Of a stretch of 64,000 bases of DNA, positions 62,419-64,000 are shown piece by piece (position 1 is the stretch's first letter; each line of letters opens with the position of its first letter). The stretch covers positions 1-64,000 of the forward strand of contig CAJUQT010000001.1 of the NCBI GenBank assembly GCA_910588225.1. Reading direction: 5' to 3'. This DNA comes from an uncultured Acetatifactor sp. (GTDB lineage Bacteria > Bacillota > Clostridia > Lachnospirales > Lachnospiraceae). Below the pieces are notes generated by a model, which saw nothing but the letters and a program-made list of their open reading frames with translations, was not told where the DNA came from and did no database searches. The position numbers were made by a program, and so were the translations under genes.

Positions 62419-63768
62419 TTACAGCTCCGTCCGCATCATGTAATAGCCGAAATCTCCTGCCTGGGCAGGCTCCTCCGCACATTCGAAGCTCTCAAAACCA
62501 AACATAATCGCCACCTGCTTTTCTCTTTCGTAAAAGTTCCCCGGCACACCTATATAGTAGAAATCCTCTCCCCTCTTTTCCACTTTGCCCAGCAGCAGGT
62601 GATGATAATTATAGTATCCATGAAGCAGGAAGCTGTTATTCACCATTTTGTAAGACGCCGCGGGAAACAGCACGAAGTCGGATGGTCTGATGGAGAGATA
62701 TTCTCTCTCATCCTGGAACGGGTGAATATGGGGATAGACAGACCATAATTGTGCCCATTTATCCTCCTTCTGCAGAAGTGTTTTTTCTGTCTCCTGACTT
62801 CCAGCCTGTCTGGATGCACCTGTCAGCTCCGATTCCCGCTGTCGATTCCGCCGTTCGTTTCCCCCTTCTTCCTGCGTCCTCCATTGTTTGTCTATCCGCT
62901 TCTCCTGCTCATTCCGCCGTTCGTCCATCCATCTGTCCGCCTGCTCTCTTCGCTGTCCTTCTGCTCCCTCCTGCTCCGTCTGCCGTTCCTCTCTCCATCC
63001 GCCCTTCTGCGTTCTTTGTTGCTTATCCTTCCACACCTCCGCCCCTTCCCGGCTCTCTCTTTTTCGCGCCTCCTCCTTTTCCTGATATTCTTCCTGTCCC
63101 TTATCAGGATTTCTTCCCACTCCCTGCTCTCTTATCTCAACTCCCTGCTTCCCCTTTCGTTCTTCCCCGTTGTCGGGCACTTCTGTCTCTCTGTCAGGAA
63201 TGTTTCCTCTTCTTTCTTCCTCTGCAACGCTTTCCTGTCCTTCCCTGCCCCATACCTGGAAGCGCACTTCTTTTCCTGTGCCGCTCCTCTCCTCTTTCCG
63301 TGTTCTGAAAGGGATCGTCTGTTCGAAATCATTCGTGCTTTTTTCCGTACTATCCCTCTTGCTCTCTCTTCGTGAGCGCTCCTTTTCCTGCTCCTGGTGC
63401 TTTCTCTCAGCAGTCCTGTTCTGAGTCTGCAGAACACAGGAAATTACCCGGCCGGCTCCCAGTGGAATACGGATTCCTTCCAGCTCTTCATAGCTGATAC
63501 CTGTGCCGCCGATATCTTCTATATCATGGCATAAATGCAGATATTGTCCCTTTCCGCCTACCAGAGCCATACTGCCCAGCACCTTCTCCTTATCATTGCC
63601 CTGAAGCATCACTTCCCGGTCAAAGGAATCAGTTGGATGCAGACCTGTGACTTTCAGCTCCAGCCGCATTGTTCTGTCTCTGACTTCCAGCTTTGCAAAG
63701 CCGCCGCCTCTGACCCGCTCACCGTTTTCATAATAATCCAGATACTTTATTTTTCTGTCATATAGCAT
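62419..63768 (-). CDS. DUF6128 domain protein with long charged linker
   Basis: A 449-residue protein. Residues 1-120 form a beta-rich domain (LYDRKIKYLDYYENGERVRGG; GKGQYLHLCHDIED). A very Glu/Arg/Gln-rich disordered linker fills about 125-325. The C-terminal 120 residues are DUF6128 (KWAQLWSVYPHIHPFQDE; GYYNYHHLLLGKV; YIGVPGNFYEREKQVA). No signal peptide. Lachnospiraceae have it in single copy; function is unknown. ATG 63768 follows GGGGGTATTTTT. The frame stays open upstream, but that part is a strong leader hairpin and has no RBS. Confidence 0.8.
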   Translation of the reverse strand: MLYDRKIKYLDYYENGERVRGGGFAKLEVRDRTMRLELKVTGLHPTDSFDREVMLQGNDKEKVLGSMALVGGKGQYLHLCHDIEDIGGTGISYEELEGIRIPLGAGRVISCVLQTQNRTAERKHQEQEKERSRRESKRDSTEKSTNDFEQTIPFRTRKEERSGTGKEVRFQVWGREGQESVAEEERRGNIPDRETEVPDNGEERKGKQGVEIREQGVGRNPDKGQEEYQEKEEARKRESREGAEVWKDKQQRTQKGGWREERQTEQEGAEGQRREQADRWMDERRNEQEKRIDKQWRTQEEGGNERRNRQRESELTGASRQAGSQETEKTLLQKEDKWAQLWSVYPHIHPFQDEREYLSIRPSDFVLFPAASYKMVNNSFLLHGYYNYHHLLLGKVEKRGEDFYYIGVPGNFYEREKQVAIMFGFESFECAEEPAQAGDFGYYMMRTEL

Positions 63769-63775
63769 AAAAATA

Positions 63776-63866
63776 CCCCCGAATATACCTTGCTGAATTT
63801 TCAGTTTCGCCGCCGGATGTCCTTCCATCCGGCTGACCTGACTGTTATTCCAGTATATTCGGGGGG
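63776..63866 (-). promoter_or_regulatory. Leader hairpin that sequesters the DUF6128 ribosome binding site
   Basis: On the minus strand GTATATTCGGGGG (63853-63865 read as its complement CCCCCGAATATAC) pairs with the segment 63776-63788, which contains the GGGGG ribosome binding site. Inside lie an inner stem CAGT/ACTG and a perfect 8-bp hairpin GCCGGATG / CATCCGGC with loop GAAGGA, separated by an asymmetric-looking CAGGUCA / GGCGAAA internal loop. The design is that of a translational switch. It does not match any riboswitch class I can recall. Confidence 0.6.
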
Positions 63867-63932
63867 TTGTCTCATTTATGACCGTTATCCGCCTACTTTT
63901 CCATTTTCTCTGCAGAAAGCCAGGTCTTCCCT

Positions 63933-64000
63933 TTAATAGTCCAGACTGTCCTGATATTTCATATAATTTACCACCATCAGTGCAATTTTAAAAGTAAGCG
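63933..64000 (-). CDS. C-terminal end of a gene cut by the right edge
   Basis: An open frame entering from beyond the window ends TFKIALMVVNYMKYQDSLDY and a TAA at 63933-63935. About 21 residues are visible, with a helical character. I do not recognise the protein. It would be the gene upstream of DUF6128 on the same strand. Confidence 0.5.
   Translation of the reverse strand, partial: LTFKIALMVVNYMKYQDSLDY

Noticed and set aside
63776..63866. Assignment of the DUF6128 leader to a known riboswitch (c-di-GMP, THF, ZTP, preQ1, fluoride)
   Set aside because: None of the conserved loop sequences of these classes that I can recall is present.

Overview
The window looks like chromosome from a Gram-positive anaerobe of the Clostridia, most likely a Lachnospiraceae member. 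Reasons seen here: families typical of that group (DUF6240, DUF6128, DUF4358 with DHHW and MBOAT proteins, DUF2508), class B and class C sortases, LPXTG-type anchors, strong AGGAGG-like ribosome binding sites and AgrC/AgrA-type signalling. Genus and species cannot be read from the sequence. Almost all genes are on the minus strand, so operons run from high to low coordinates.

Layout. 1-2000: an XRE regulator with a 7-TM tail and an operator-rich promoter, a broken small mobile-element-type gene, and a DUF6440 gene whose promoter carries two LytTR-type boxes 21 bp apart. 2015-4086: an AgrC/AgrA-like kinase and LytTR regulator, the likely partner of those boxes. 4200-13040: GNAT and AraC genes, then an OmpR regulator/kinase/ABC ATPase/FtsX permease set interrupted by debris (an oligopeptide-ABC ATPase fragment, an MNT/HEPN toxin-antitoxin pair with a frameshifted HEPN gene, a GNAT remnant) and by complex hairpin repeats.

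13248-25336 is the most interesting block: MoxR AAA ATPase, DUF5682, NADAR, vWA, two-motif SWIM protein, a frameshifted small gene and DUF4132, all on one strand with ATGA overlaps. By family content it matches the uncharacterised E. coli yehL/yehM/yehP/yehQ plus yehI (DUF4132) set, with a NADAR gene added in the middle.

25519-31000 holds a DUF2508 gene and a flagellin unit (DUF6240, flagellin, FliS) behind a very good sigma-28 promoter. 31273-38223 carries glgB, a TPR/acidic/AAA-like giant, ksgA and a HAD phosphatase. 38238-41590 is a DUF4358/MBOAT/DHHW surface acylation set.

41741-60689 is a large surface-appendage island. Two tyrosine recombinases (one catalytically degenerate) lie upstream of a SARP/BTAD regulator, then a 1778-residue LPETG adhesin with about 24 Cys/His modules, a 707-residue LPSTG pilin that carries two of the same modules, sortase C, a coiled-coil protein, LepB, a pilin-like protein, two TasA-like proteins, an LVRTG-anchored protein, a MucBP protein, a SipW-type signal peptidase and sortase B. 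It mixes sortase-pilus and SipW/TasA-fibre machinery.

61173-64000 has a well-supported SRP RNA gene with its own promoter, a PflA-like radical SAM protein, and a DUF6128 gene whose ribosome binding site is buried in a long leader hairpin. A gene on the minus strand ends at 63933 and continues beyond the right edge.
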